Source: Chitinophagaceae bacterium (lineage in GTDB: Bacteria; Bacteroidota; Bacteroidia; Chitinophagales; Chitinophagaceae). From it: 5,440 bases of DNA. The stretch spans positions 1 to 5,440 of the forward strand of contig JADLEN010000071.1 in assembly GCA_020846105.1 (NCBI GenBank), given 5' to 3'. Under the pieces are notes generated by a model. The model was not told where the DNA came from and made no database searches. It saw only the letters and a program-made list of their open reading frames with translations. Positions 1 through 5,440 of the stretch are shown here, in pieces (position 1 is the first letter of the stretch; each line of letters begins with the position of its first letter). The translations under genes and the position numbers were made by a program.

Positions 1-543
1 AGCGAGGGCTTTGTGTGGCTTAGTATCAACCATAGTGACTATGCGTCGTACCAAAGGTTTTTTACACTGAGTTTTCTGTTTTTTGCCTGGGTCGTGTGGC
101 CCATTCTGATACCGCTTGCTTTTTATCATCTGGAGCCCAACCCTATAAGGAAGATGTGGTGCAAAAGGCTTATTTACGTAGGTCTTTTAGCAGGTGCTTA
201 CGCCATTTTCGCAATGATTTTCAAAAATCCAAGACCCGATGTAGCGACCTTTCATATAATTTACAAAATTGATAAAAAGTACTTGCACGAATTGTTTTTT
301 ATACCTTATCAGGCGGTATATATTTTGTCCACCGTAGCACCAATGTTTTTGTCTTCCTTGCGAGGTGTCAAGTTATTGGCTTACGCCAATTTTATAGCAC
401 TGATATTTTGTTTTTATTTGTTTCAACTTGCCATGCCTAGTACATGGTGCTTTTTCGCTGCTTTTCTCAGCAGTATTATTTATTATATTCTTTGGAAAAA
501 AAACAATACGCCAACTACTGTAAATTACAAATCTGCGTCTTAA
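1..543 (+). CDS. DUF6629-type integral membrane protein, 5' end missing
   Basis: The reading frame is open from base 1, so the true start lies to the left. A GTG at 13 sits inside the conserved stretch EGFVWLS and is unlikely to be the start. The visible 180 residues are mostly hydrophobic, with about five or six likely membrane segments. They match my memory of the DUF6629 family: EGFVWL near the end of the first third, a WP-x-x-I-PLA segment followed by a LEP turn, a long middle loop carrying an H-x-I-x-Y-x-I-D motif, and a late STWCFFAAFLS segment. Family members are roughly 210-230 residues, so about 35-45 N-terminal residues are probably missing. The function is unknown; only an inner-membrane location can be inferred. 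The TAA stop directly abuts the ATG of rmuC, which points to co-transcription and probably translational coupling. The family call is from recall, not a search. Confidence 0.8.
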   Translation, partial: SEGFVWLSINHSDYASYQRFFTLSFLFFAWVVWPILIPLAFYHLEPNPIRKMWCKRLIYVGLLAGAYAIFAMIFKNPRPDVATFHIIYKIDKKYLHELFFIPYQAVYILSTVAPMFLSSLRGVKLLAYANFIALIFCFYLFQLAMPSTWCFFAAFLSSIIYYILWKKNNTPTTVNYKSAS

Positions 544-1806
544 ATGGGTTTAGTAGCATACATTTTAATTTCATTTTTTATAGGTGCATTAGTAGTCTTC
601 ACTGTGTATCATTCCTTGCTTTCAAAACTACGGTATCAATATGCACAAGCCAAAAAGGCCGAAGATGCTTTGCCACAAATAGAGCAAGAAAAATGGCAAC
701 TGATTGCTGAGCAAAAAGCCCAATTAGCAACAGTTGTAGCACTAAAAGAAAAGATATTGTTGCTGCAAGAAGACAAGCAAATGTTGGAGCAAAACTTGAA
801 ACAATATTTAAAAGAGTTGACGAAGGATAATTTTATCCAACAAGGCAATTTGCTTGCCGAAAGGCAATTCGAAAAATTATCTGATTTGCTCAATCCGTTA
901 AAAGAAAATATCAAAAATTTTGAAACTAAAGTAGCCACAGCGCAATCTGCTGCACAGATTTCTAATGTTCAATTACTAGAACAAATAAAACAACTTACAA
1001 GCCTTAATAAAGAAGTGACACAAAAAACCAGTGAACTCACCAATGCATTAACAGGCTCAAATAAACTGCAAGGCGCTTGGGGAGAGCTTATCTTAGAGCG
1101 GGTCTTGGAGCGTTCGGGCCTGGTGAAAGGCAAAGAGTACGACACCCAATTTGCAACTACCAACCAAGGTGGTGATAGTATTCGGCCAGATGCTGTGGTG
1201 TACCTTCCCGACCAAAAAAATATTATTATAGATAGCAAGGTGAGCCTCACAGCTTACGAACGATATGCAAATACCCAAGACGAAACGATACGCGCAAGTG
1301 CATTGAGCGCCCATTTGGTATCGCTCAAAAGCCATATTCAATTGCTTGGGGCAAAAAATTACCATACAGCCCTGGGTCTTAATAGTCCAGACTTTATGCT
1401 CATGTTTTTGCCTATCGAGTCTAGTTTTGCACTTAGTTTGCAGCACGATACTACGATGTTTGAATATGCTTGGGAACGAAAAATAGTACTGGTATCGCCA
1501 AGTACGTTGTTGGCCACACTGCGCACTATTGCTGCAGTTTGGAAAAATGAATACCAAGCAAGATATGCAATTGAAATAGCCCAAAAAGCGGGTAACTTGT
1601 TTGATAAATTTGTGGCATTTACTGAAGATTTAGAGCTAGTGGGCAAATCTATTGCAAAAGCAGATGAGGCGTATGAAAAGGCTTTGAATAAACTGAGCAC
1701 AGGGAAAGGCAACTTGGTGGGTAGAGCACAGCAACTTAAAAACTTGGGGGTTGATGCACAAAAAAAGCTGTCGGATAAGTTGCTCAATTCCGGCACAGAA
1801 GCATAA
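544..1806 (+). CDS. rmuC: DNA recombination protein RmuC
   Basis: This 420-residue protein has the RmuC architecture. An N-terminal membrane anchor (about residues 4-22) is followed by a long charged, Gln/Glu/Lys-rich coiled coil (about 30-165) and then the RmuC domain (about 170-365). The domain shows the hallmarks GAWGELILERVLERSGL (177-193), RPDAVVYLP (214-222), IIIDSKVSL (227-235) and MFLPIESSFA (287-296). Asp216, Asp230 and Lys232 fit the PD-(D/E)xK nuclease-like fold proposed for the family. The C-terminal LVGRAQQLKNLG (391-402) is also typical. In E. coli, RmuC limits recombination between short inverted repeats; the biochemical activity is not firmly established. The ATG follows the upstream stop with no gap and has no obvious Shine-Dalgarno sequence, so translation probably depends on ribosomes finishing the upstream gene. 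I see no GC-rich terminator after the stop. Confidence 0.95.
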   Translation: MGLVAYILISFFIGALVVFTVYHSLLSKLRYQYAQAKKAEDALPQIEQEKWQLIAEQKAQLATVVALKEKILLLQEDKQMLEQNLKQYLKELTKDNFIQQGNLLAERQFEKLSDLLNPLKENIKNFETKVATAQSAAQISNVQLLEQIKQLTSLNKEVTQKTSELTNALTGSNKLQGAWGELILERVLERSGLVKGKEYDTQFATTNQGGDSIRPDAVVYLPDQKNIIIDSKVSLTAYERYANTQDETIRASALSAHLVSLKSHIQLLGAKNYHTALGLNSPDFMLMFLPIESSFALSLQHDTTMFEYAWERKIVLVSPSTLLATLRTIAAVWKNEYQARYAIEIAQKAGNLFDKFVAFTEDLELVGKSIAKADEAYEKALNKLSTGKGNLVGRAQQLKNLGVDAQKKLSDKLLNSGTEA

Positions 1807-1850
1807 TTTCTAGTATGCTAAAATGTTTTTTTAAAATTTTCAAAAAAAAA

Positions 1851-1881
1851 TTTGGAGATTAAATTTCACTGCCTATCTTTG
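1851..1881 (+). promoter_or_regulatory. Bacteroidota-type promoter of the tRNA-Val gene
   Basis: TTTG at 1851-1854 and TATCTTTG at 1874-1881 match the -33 and TAnnTTTG -7 elements of Bacteroidota primary-sigma promoters, with a 19-base spacer. Runs of A and T just upstream (about 1825-1850) could act as an UP-like element. Transcription would begin a few bases past 1881, giving the tRNA precursor a 5' leader of roughly 45-50 bases. This is pattern matching; the start site is not demonstrated. Confidence 0.75.
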
Positions 1882-1933
1882 CACTCCCAAAGCGATTGAA
1901 AAACAACAATTTCTGAAGGAAGTTCTTAAAAAA

Positions 1934-2008
1934 GGGAGCATAGCTCAGCTGGTTCAGAGCATCTGCCTTACAAGCAGAGGGTCCGCGGTTCGAACCCGTG
2001 TGCTCCCA
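1934..2008 (+). tRNA. tRNA-Val (anticodon UAC)
   Basis: The sequence folds into a complete cloverleaf. The acceptor stem GGGAGCA (1934-1940) pairs with TGCTCCC (2001-2007). The D stem is GCTC/GAGC (1943-1946 with 1957-1960). The anticodon stem is TCTGC/GCAGA (1962-1966 with 1974-1978) around the loop CTTACAA, which puts TAC at 1969-1971. The T stem is CGCGG/CCGTG (1984-1988 with 1996-2000, one G-U pair) around the loop TTCGAAC. A2008 is the discriminator base. UAC reads GUA and, by wobble, other valine codons. The 3' CCA is not encoded (CAC follows), so it must be added after transcription. The gene has its own promoter and terminator and looks intact. Confidence 0.97.
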
Positions 2009-2019
2009 CACAAATTACA

Positions 2020-2050
2020 AACCGTACTCAAAAGAGTACGGTTTTTTTTT
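2020..2050 (+). terminator. Intrinsic terminator after tRNA-Val
   Basis: CCGTACTC (2022-2029) pairs perfectly with GAGTACGG (2034-2041) around an AAAA loop, and AA at 2020-2021 can pair with the first two bases of the T run. Nine T residues (2042-2050) follow directly. It starts 11 bases after the tRNA and should end the tRNA transcript cleanly, separating it from dapD. Confidence 0.95.
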
Positions 2051-2065
2051 GCTTATTTTTATATA

Positions 2066-2073
2066 TAATTTTG
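2066..2073 (+). promoter_or_regulatory. Possible -7 element for dapD
   Basis: TAATTTTG (2066-2073) matches TAnnTTTG and lies between the tRNA terminator and dapD, where a separate promoter is needed if the terminator is efficient. The only TTTG upstream is at 2048-2051, overlapping the terminator T run, with a 14-base spacer that is shorter than usual. Transcription from here would begin about at the dapD ATG, giving a leaderless or nearly leaderless mRNA. AT-rich DNA produces such matches by chance, so this is tentative. Confidence 0.35.
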
Positions 2074-2079
2074 AAAGAA

Positions 2080-2898
2080 ATGGAACATCTAAAGAGTCTT
2101 ATTCAGGCTGCCTATGCCAATCGTGAACTTGTAAAAGACACTACTTACGAAAATGCTATTCACCAAACCATTGCTCTGATAGACAAAGGCGAACTACGTG
2201 TAGCCGAGCCTACAGCTAATGGCGAATGGCAAGTAAATCAATGGGCGAAAGAGGCTATTCTCATGTATTTTGCAGTGCAGAAAATGCAAACTTGGGAGGC
2301 TGGGCCCATGGAGTTTTATGACAAAATGCTCCTCAAAAAAAATTACGAAACATTGGGTGTGCGTGCAGTGCCACATGCAGTAGCACGCTATGGTGCGTTT
2401 ATTGCACGGGGGGTAGTACTTATGCCTTCTTATGTCAATATTGGCGCTTATGTAGATGAAGGCACAATGGTAGATACTTGGGCTACTGTGGGCTCTTGTG
2501 CACAAATCGGAAAGCACGTGCATCTTAGCGGTGGTGTAGGTATTGGTGGGGTTTTAGAGCCATTACAAGCAGCACCAGTTGTTATCGAAGACGGTTGTTT
2601 TATTGGCTCTCGCTGTATAGTAGTAGAGGGTGTGCGTGTAGAAAAAGAAGCCGTTTTGGGTGCCAATGTGGTGCTCACCCAATCTACCAAAATAATAGAT
2701 GTATCGGGTGCCGAACCTATTGAATATAAAGGAAGAGTGCCTGCCCGAAGTGTAGTAATACCCGGTAGCTATGCCAAGCAATTTGCTGCAGGCGAATACC
2801 ACGTAAATTGTGCCTTAATCATTGGGCAACGAAAAGAATCTACCAACCTGAAGACAAGCTTGAATGATGCGTTGCGTGATTTCAACCTATCGGTTTAA
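2080..2898 (+). CDS. dapD: 2,3,4,5-tetrahydropyridine-2,6-dicarboxylate N-succinyltransferase (DapD)
   Basis: DapD transfers succinyl from succinyl-CoA to tetrahydrodipicolinate in the succinylase branch of the diaminopimelate/lysine pathway, which supplies peptidoglycan. It is cytoplasmic and forms trimers in known members. The protein has 272 residues from the ATG at 2080, close to the usual 270-275. An N-terminal helical domain (about 1-100, with GELRVAEP at 37-44) precedes a left-handed beta-helix of hexapeptide repeats (about 105-205). The core motif MVDTWATVGSCAQIG (130-144), LSGGVGIGGVLEPLQA (149-164) and VVEGV (181-185) are near-invariant. Asp132 and Glu183 align with the residues proposed as catalytic. 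A TTG at 2071 would add three residues, but family members begin with an M-x-x-L-x-x-x-I pattern like MEHLKSLI, so I chose the ATG. No Shine-Dalgarno is visible. The gene stands alone between two terminators. Confidence 0.96.
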   Translation: MEHLKSLIQAAYANRELVKDTTYENAIHQTIALIDKGELRVAEPTANGEWQVNQWAKEAILMYFAVQKMQTWEAGPMEFYDKMLLKKNYETLGVRAVPHAVARYGAFIARGVVLMPSYVNIGAYVDEGTMVDTWATVGSCAQIGKHVHLSGGVGIGGVLEPLQAAPVVIEDGCFIGSRCIVVEGVRVEKEAVLGANVVLTQSTKIIDVSGAEPIEYKGRVPARSVVIPGSYAKQFAAGEYHVNCALIIGQRKESTNLKTSLNDALRDFNLSV

Positions 2899-2918
2899 AA
2901 CTTTTTCTTTTGGTCAAC

Positions 2919-2957
2919 AAGACGCTGAAGGCTGCAATGTAGTTTTTAGCGTCTTTT
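2919..2957 (+). terminator. Likely intrinsic terminator of dapD
   Basis: AAGACGCT (2919-2926) pairs with AGCGTCTT (2948-2955). The helix can continue inward through several G-U pairs (2927-2935 with 2939-2947) to a tiny AAT loop. Only four T residues (2954-2957) follow before GCTTT, so the tail is modest. It starts 20 bases after the dapD stop. The opposite strand has no T run, so it should work for plus-strand transcripts only. Confidence 0.7.
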
Positions 2958-3127
2958 GCTTTAAGAATATCGCCGATAGCAGTGTGTGCAATAGCTGAAA
3001 TGAACGGTATATGGCGGAAAGGAAAGTTATAGAATAAGTGGTTTCAATTCAATATAAAATGCAGGTCGAATTGAGTATTCTTAGGGCCAAATTAATTATT
3101 TCGGAAGAAAAATACACGGTTTTCTTG
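2958..3127. other. Intergenic spacer between convergent dapD and the small zinc-ribbon gene
   Basis: I see no convincing gene here. There is a short perfect dyad TATCG-C-CGATA (2968-2978) and a loose inverted pair TCAATTC (3044-3050) / GAATTGA (3068-3074). A weak A/T-only hairpin (3105-3111 with 3120-3126) lies just past the stop of the minus-strand gene and might help end its transcript, though it lacks a following T run. A plus-strand frame from 3038 to 3226 runs antisense to the small gene, has unremarkable composition and is not called. Confidence 0.5.
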
Positions 3128-3349
3128 TTAGAAAAACCCATAAAGATCCTTTTCTTTTTTGCTTTCGGCAAGTTTTGCTTTTTTGCTTGCATAGTCGCAT
3201 TCCATGCACACTTTGGCACGCCATAGATTTGCTTTCCGGAATGCTTCTTTGGGCTTGTTTGTGTTGCATTTTTTGCAAACTAAAAAATCAGGTTCAGGTA
3301 CGCTTTCTTTTGATAATGGGGTAAGTGTAATTTGATGTGATTTTTTCAT
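3128..3349 (-). CDS. Small four-cysteine zinc-ribbon-like protein of unknown function
   Basis: The 73-residue protein starts at ATG 3349 on the minus strand, preceded by an A-rich leader typical of the phylum. It has two CxxC knuckles, Cys25-x2-Cys28 and Cys48-x2-Cys51, 19 residues apart, in the context VCKKCNTNKPKEAF and AKVCMECDYASKK. This spacing and the KCxxxKPxxxF pattern resemble short zinc-ribbon modules found alone or beside HNH nucleases in many bacteria. No HNH or other catalytic motif is present, and the C-terminus is a Lys/Glu-rich tail. Zinc binding is inferred from the cysteines. A nucleic-acid or protein-binding role is possible but not shown. It converges with dapD and diverges from the aminotransferase gene. 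The spaced cysteines and sensible composition make it a more credible gene than the overlapping frames on either strand. Confidence 0.72.
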   Translation of the reverse strand: MKKSHQITLTPLSKESVPEPDFLVCKKCNTNKPKEAFRKANLWRAKVCMECDYASKKAKLAESKKEKDLYGFF

Positions 3350-3477
3350 AAAACGCTTTTTTGTTTCAGATTGTAAATATAGATTATTTTCTTGTTGCTA
3401 GACCTGAGTTTTTCACCAAGTTTTCCCCATTTTCAAGTTTTAAACCTATTATTACAGTTCAAAACTTATTCTAAGCT
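3350..3477. promoter_or_regulatory. Divergent intergenic region, promoters not clearly resolved
   Basis: This 128-base AT-rich gap lies between two divergently transcribed genes and should hold both promoters. On the minus strand, TATATTTA (complement of 3374-3381) is one base from TAnnTTTG and sits about 25 bases before the zinc-ribbon start, but no TTG lies at the expected distance upstream. On the plus strand I find no good TAnnTTTG match before the aminotransferase ATG at 3478. No operator-like palindrome stands out. Confidence 0.35.
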
Positions 3478-4632
3478 ATGGATTTTCAATTGCCTCAGAA
3501 GCATTCTGCTACTCAAACCACCATTTTTACACAAATGAGTACTTTGGCACAAGCCCATAATGCCGTAAATTTATCTCAAGGCTTTCCTGACTTTGACTTA
3601 GATGCTACTTTAGGTGCTTTTTTAGCTGAGGGTAGCAGCAGCGGCTTTAATCAATACGCACCAATGGCAGGCTTGCCCATGCTCCGAGGGTCTATTGCCA
3701 CCGATATTTTGCTAAGGTATAAGGTGCTTATAAATGCTGATTCCGAAATAACCATTACCCCAGGTGCTAGTTATGCAATATATACTGCGCTTACTACCAT
3801 ACTTTGCGCAGGTGATGAGGTTATTATTTTAGAACCCGCCTACGATTGTTATTTGCCCAGTATCGAAATGAATGGGGCAATGGCCATAGCAGTGACGCTA
3901 AATACAACTGATTTTGCTCCTGATTGGCAAAAGGTAAAAGACGCCATTACAAATAAAACGAAAGCCATAATTGTAAATACACCGCACAACCCCACAGGTA
4001 GAATATGGACGATGGAAGATTGGAATCAGTTGGCCGAAATAATAAGAGATACGAGTATTTATGTAGTGTCAGACGAGGTCTACGAGCAGCTTGTGTATGA
4101 TGGTGCTGCACATTTTAGTGCACTTCAACACCCCGAATTGAGCACACGTAGTTTTGTTGTGTATTCCTTTGGCAAGGCATTTCACAATACGGGCTGGAAG
4201 GTAGGCTATTGTATTGCGCCAGTTCATCTTACAAAAGCATTTCGACACATTCATCAGTTTATTGCTTTTAGTGTCAATACGCCTGCACAATATGCTTTGG
4301 CAAAACACCTGCAATTGACCGATAAATTACCCGCTTGCCAATTGTTGGAAGCAAAGCGCAATCATTTTATAGCAGCAATGACGCAAACGCCCTTCAAGCT
4401 ATTGGCTCCATCAAAGGGTAGTTATTTTCAATTGGCTTCTTACGCTCATTTTAGTCATTTGCCCGATAAAGAATTTGCTATAATGCTTACTGAAAAGTTT
4501 GGAGTAGCTACAATACCCGTTAGTGCTTTTTATTCCAATGGTTTTGATAATAAACTCTTGCGTTTTTGCTTTGCCAAAAAAGAAGAAACACTTAATGCTG
4601 CGGTAGAAAGACTCGCGAAAATCGAATTTTAA
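3478..4632 (+). CDS. ybdL: Methionine aminotransferase, YbdL/kynurenine-aminotransferase type (PLP-dependent, class I)
   Basis: This 384-residue fold-type I aminotransferase closely resembles E. coli YbdL (386 residues), which prefers methionine, and the wider kynurenine/glutamine transaminase group. Visible signatures are INLSQGFPDFD-like NLSQGFPDFD (31-40), the cofactor-phosphate region TPGASYAIYTAL (94-105), NTPHNPTG (168-175, Asn171), SDEVYE (198-203, Asp199 and Tyr202), the Schiff-base lysine Lys233 in SFGKAFHNTGWKVGYC (230-245), and Arg362 in LRFCFAK, expected to bind the substrate carboxylate. All key residues are present. The likely reaction is amino transfer from methionine (or aromatic amino acids/glutamine) to a 2-oxo acid; in the methionine salvage pathway this makes methionine from ketomethylthiobutyrate. 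No salvage genes are adjacent, so the substrate is inferred from family only. The gene is cytoplasmic, monocistronic and followed by a terminator. Confidence 0.92.
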   Translation: MDFQLPQKHSATQTTIFTQMSTLAQAHNAVNLSQGFPDFDLDATLGAFLAEGSSSGFNQYAPMAGLPMLRGSIATDILLRYKVLINADSEITITPGASYAIYTALTTILCAGDEVIILEPAYDCYLPSIEMNGAMAIAVTLNTTDFAPDWQKVKDAITNKTKAIIVNTPHNPTGRIWTMEDWNQLAEIIRDTSIYVVSDEVYEQLVYDGAAHFSALQHPELSTRSFVVYSFGKAFHNTGWKVGYCIAPVHLTKAFRHIHQFIAFSVNTPAQYALAKHLQLTDKLPACQLLEAKRNHFIAAMTQTPFKLLAPSKGSYFQLASYAHFSHLPDKEFAIMLTEKFGVATIPVSAFYSNGFDNKLLRFCFAKKEETLNAAVERLAKIEF

Positions 4633-4647
4633 AAGTCTCATGACAAT

Positions 4648-4686
4648 AAAACGCTCGAAGATTTTAATCTTACGGGCGTTTTTTTT
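4648..4686 (+). terminator. Intrinsic terminator of the aminotransferase gene
   Basis: ACGCTCG (4651-4657) pairs with CGGGCGT (4673-4679, one G-U). After a bulged A4672, AAGA (4658-4661) pairs with TCTT (4668-4671), closing a TTTTAA loop. A residues at 4648-4650 can pair into the T run. Eight T residues (4679-4686) complete the signal. It begins 15 bases after the stop codon. Confidence 0.9.
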
Positions 4687-4726
4687 GTTTATTTATCAGC
4701 ACTAATTTTCTTAAAATAAAATTGAC

Positions 4727-4750
4727 AATTGGTAATGCTAAATGCCAATT
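4727..4750. repeat. Short inverted repeat upstream of mdh
   Basis: AATTGG (4727-4732) and CCAATT (4745-4750) form 6-base arms around a 12-base centre that contains AATGC twice. It lies about 65 bases upstream of the mdh promoter -33 element. It may be an operator half-site pair or chance in AT-rich DNA. Confidence 0.3.
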
Positions 4751-4812
4751 ACAATTACTTGTTAATTCTACCATCTATGACCAAAATCGTCGGAGAATAT
4801 AAGGGACAAGCA

Positions 4813-4853
4813 TTTTTGCCTCGAGCAAAAACATTACCTTTGCAAGGCAAAAA
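4813..4853. repeat. Nested inverted repeats over the mdh promoter
   Basis: TTTTTGC (4813-4819) is complementary to GCAAAAA (4825-4831), forming a dyad around CTCGA. TTTTTGCC (4813-4820) is also complementary to GGCAAAAA (4846-4853). CCTT (4837-4840) and AAGG (4844-4847) form a third small dyad centred on the -7 element. The arms cover both promoter elements and the probable start site, as a repressor operator would. A function is inferred only. Confidence 0.45.
4815..4842 (+). promoter_or_regulatory. Bacteroidota-type promoter of mdh
   Basis: TTTG at 4815-4818 and TACCTTTG at 4835-4842 fit the -33 and TAnnTTTG -7 elements, with a 16-base spacer, somewhat shorter than the 19 bases at the tRNA promoter in this window. 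The start site would fall near 4847-4850, giving an AT-rich 5' leader of about 45 bases with no Shine-Dalgarno sequence before the ATG at 4894. Confidence 0.65.
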
Positions 4854-4893
4854 TTTATTAATTTCTAACAAAATCAATTAAATAATCAAAACA

Positions 4894-5440
4894 ATGAAAG
4901 TAACAGTAGTAGGTGCTGGCGCAGTAGGCGCTACTTGTGCCGACAACATCGTAAGAAGAGACATTGCCGAAGAATTAGTATTGGTAGACATCAAAGAAGG
5001 CTTTGCAGAAGGCAAGGCATTAGACCTTACCCAAACAGCTTCACTTTTGGGCTTCAACACACGTATTACAGGCGTTACCGGCGACTATAGCAAAACTGCT
5101 GGTTCGGCGGTTTGTGTTATCACATCTTGTCTCCCTCGTAAGCCAGGTATGACTCGTGAAGAACTCATTGGCACTAACGCCAAAATTGTTGAAAACGTTG
5201 CAAAAAGTCTTTTAGAGCATTCTCCCAACACTATAATAGTAGTGATATCTAACCCAATGGATACGATGACCTACCTAGCGCTAAAAGCTACTGGATTACC
5301 GAAAAACAGAATCATAGGCATGGGTGGAATTTTGGATAGTGCACGTTTCAAAACCTATATCCAAAAAGCACTAAACTGCGCTCAGAGCGACTTGCAAGCT
5401 ACTGTAATTGGTGGTCACGGAGACACTACAATGATACCCT
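4894..5440 (+). CDS. mdh: Malate dehydrogenase (NAD-dependent, LDH-like type), 3' end missing
   Basis: The frame is open from ATG 4894 to the window edge, giving 182 complete codons of an expected 310 or so. MDH interconverts malate and oxaloacetate with NAD in the TCA cycle, in the cytoplasm. The N-terminal Rossmann motif is VVGAGAVGA (5-13), and Asp32 in LVLVDIKEG indicates NAD rather than NADP. The mobile-loop signature LPRKPGMTREE (80-90) carries Arg82 and Arg88, typical of malate rather than lactate specificity. ISNPMDTMTYLALK (118-131, Asn120), GILDSARF (145-152, Asp148 and Arg151) and GGHGDT (173-178, catalytic His175) complete the active site. The sequence is close in pattern to Bacteroides-type MDH. 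Residue 79 is Cys where TSGLPRKPGM-like sequences usually have Gly. No Shine-Dalgarno is seen; the leader just before the ATG is A-rich. Confidence 0.96.
   Translation, partial: MKVTVVGAGAVGATCADNIVRRDIAEELVLVDIKEGFAEGKALDLTQTASLLGFNTRITGVTGDYSKTAGSAVCVITSCLPRKPGMTREELIGTNAKIVENVAKSLLEHSPNTIIVVISNPMDTMTYLALKATGLPKNRIIGMGGILDSARFKTYIQKALNCAQSDLQATVIGGHGDTTMIP

Noticed and set aside
13..15. GTG at 13 as the start of the first gene
   Set aside because: The frame is open to the window edge and the GTG falls within a conserved family motif (EGFVWL), so the gene is truncated, not short.
1093..1584. Long minus-strand open frame (163 codons) inside rmuC
   Set aside because: It lies wholly antisense to a confidently identified gene, and its Cys/Phe/Ser-rich composition is that of a reverse-strand shadow.
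1825..1856. AT-rich run after rmuC as a terminator
   Set aside because: The only pairing is A/T (AAATTTT with AAAATTT) with no GC core; it fits better as an upstream element of the tRNA promoter.
2071..2079. TTG at 2071 as the dapD start
   Set aside because: It adds only three residues (MKE) ahead of an ATG that matches the family N-terminus, and it lies inside the possible -7 element.
3105..3126. AAGAAAA/TTTTCTT hairpin as a terminator of the minus-strand small gene
   Set aside because: It has a 7-base, almost entirely A-T stem and no T run after it on the minus strand; too weak to call separately.
3038..3226. Plus-strand 62-codon frame opposite the small zinc-ribbon gene
   Set aside because: It is antisense to the better-supported minus-strand gene, has a Phe-rich composition that mirrors the Lys/Glu codons of that gene, and shows no recognisable motif.
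3096..3278. Minus-strand 60-codon frame overlapping the small zinc-ribbon gene in another frame
   Set aside because: It lacks the paired CxxC knuckles and starts inside the other gene; it is a frame shadow.

Overview
The window looks like ordinary chromosomal DNA from a member of the Bacteroidota, possibly a Cytophagia/Chitinophagia-like lineage; the rank below phylum is a guess. Four things support this. The DNA is AT-rich. The starts lack clear Shine-Dalgarno sequences and have A-rich leaders instead. Two promoters match the TTTG / TAnnTTTG pattern of this phylum's primary sigma factor. The protein sequences, notably malate dehydrogenase and the methionine aminotransferase, read like Bacteroidota members of their families.

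Layout: (1) 1-1806, two plus-strand genes joined stop-to-start: a 5'-truncated DUF6629-type membrane protein and rmuC. (2) 1851-2050, a self-contained tRNA-Val(UAC) unit with its own promoter and a strong intrinsic terminator. (3) 2080-2957, dapD (lysine/diaminopimelate pathway) with its own terminator; its ATG lies immediately after the tRNA terminator. (4) 3128-3349, minus strand, a small four-cysteine zinc-ribbon-like protein, convergent with dapD and divergent from the next gene. (5) 3478-4686, a PLP-dependent methionine (KAT/YbdL-type) aminotransferase with a terminator. (6) 4813-5440, a promoter region with nested inverted repeats and the first 182 codons of malate dehydrogenase (mdh), which runs off the right edge.

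The genes are mostly independent housekeeping units, each with its own signals: genome maintenance (rmuC), translation (tRNA), cell-wall/lysine precursor synthesis (dapD), amino-acid transamination, and the TCA cycle (mdh). I see no mobile element, CRISPR array, toxin-antitoxin pair, defence island or clearly new multi-gene system. The points most worth a second look are the DUF6629-rmuC coupling, the small zinc-ribbon protein, a possible leaderless dapD promoter, and the inverted repeats around the mdh promoter.
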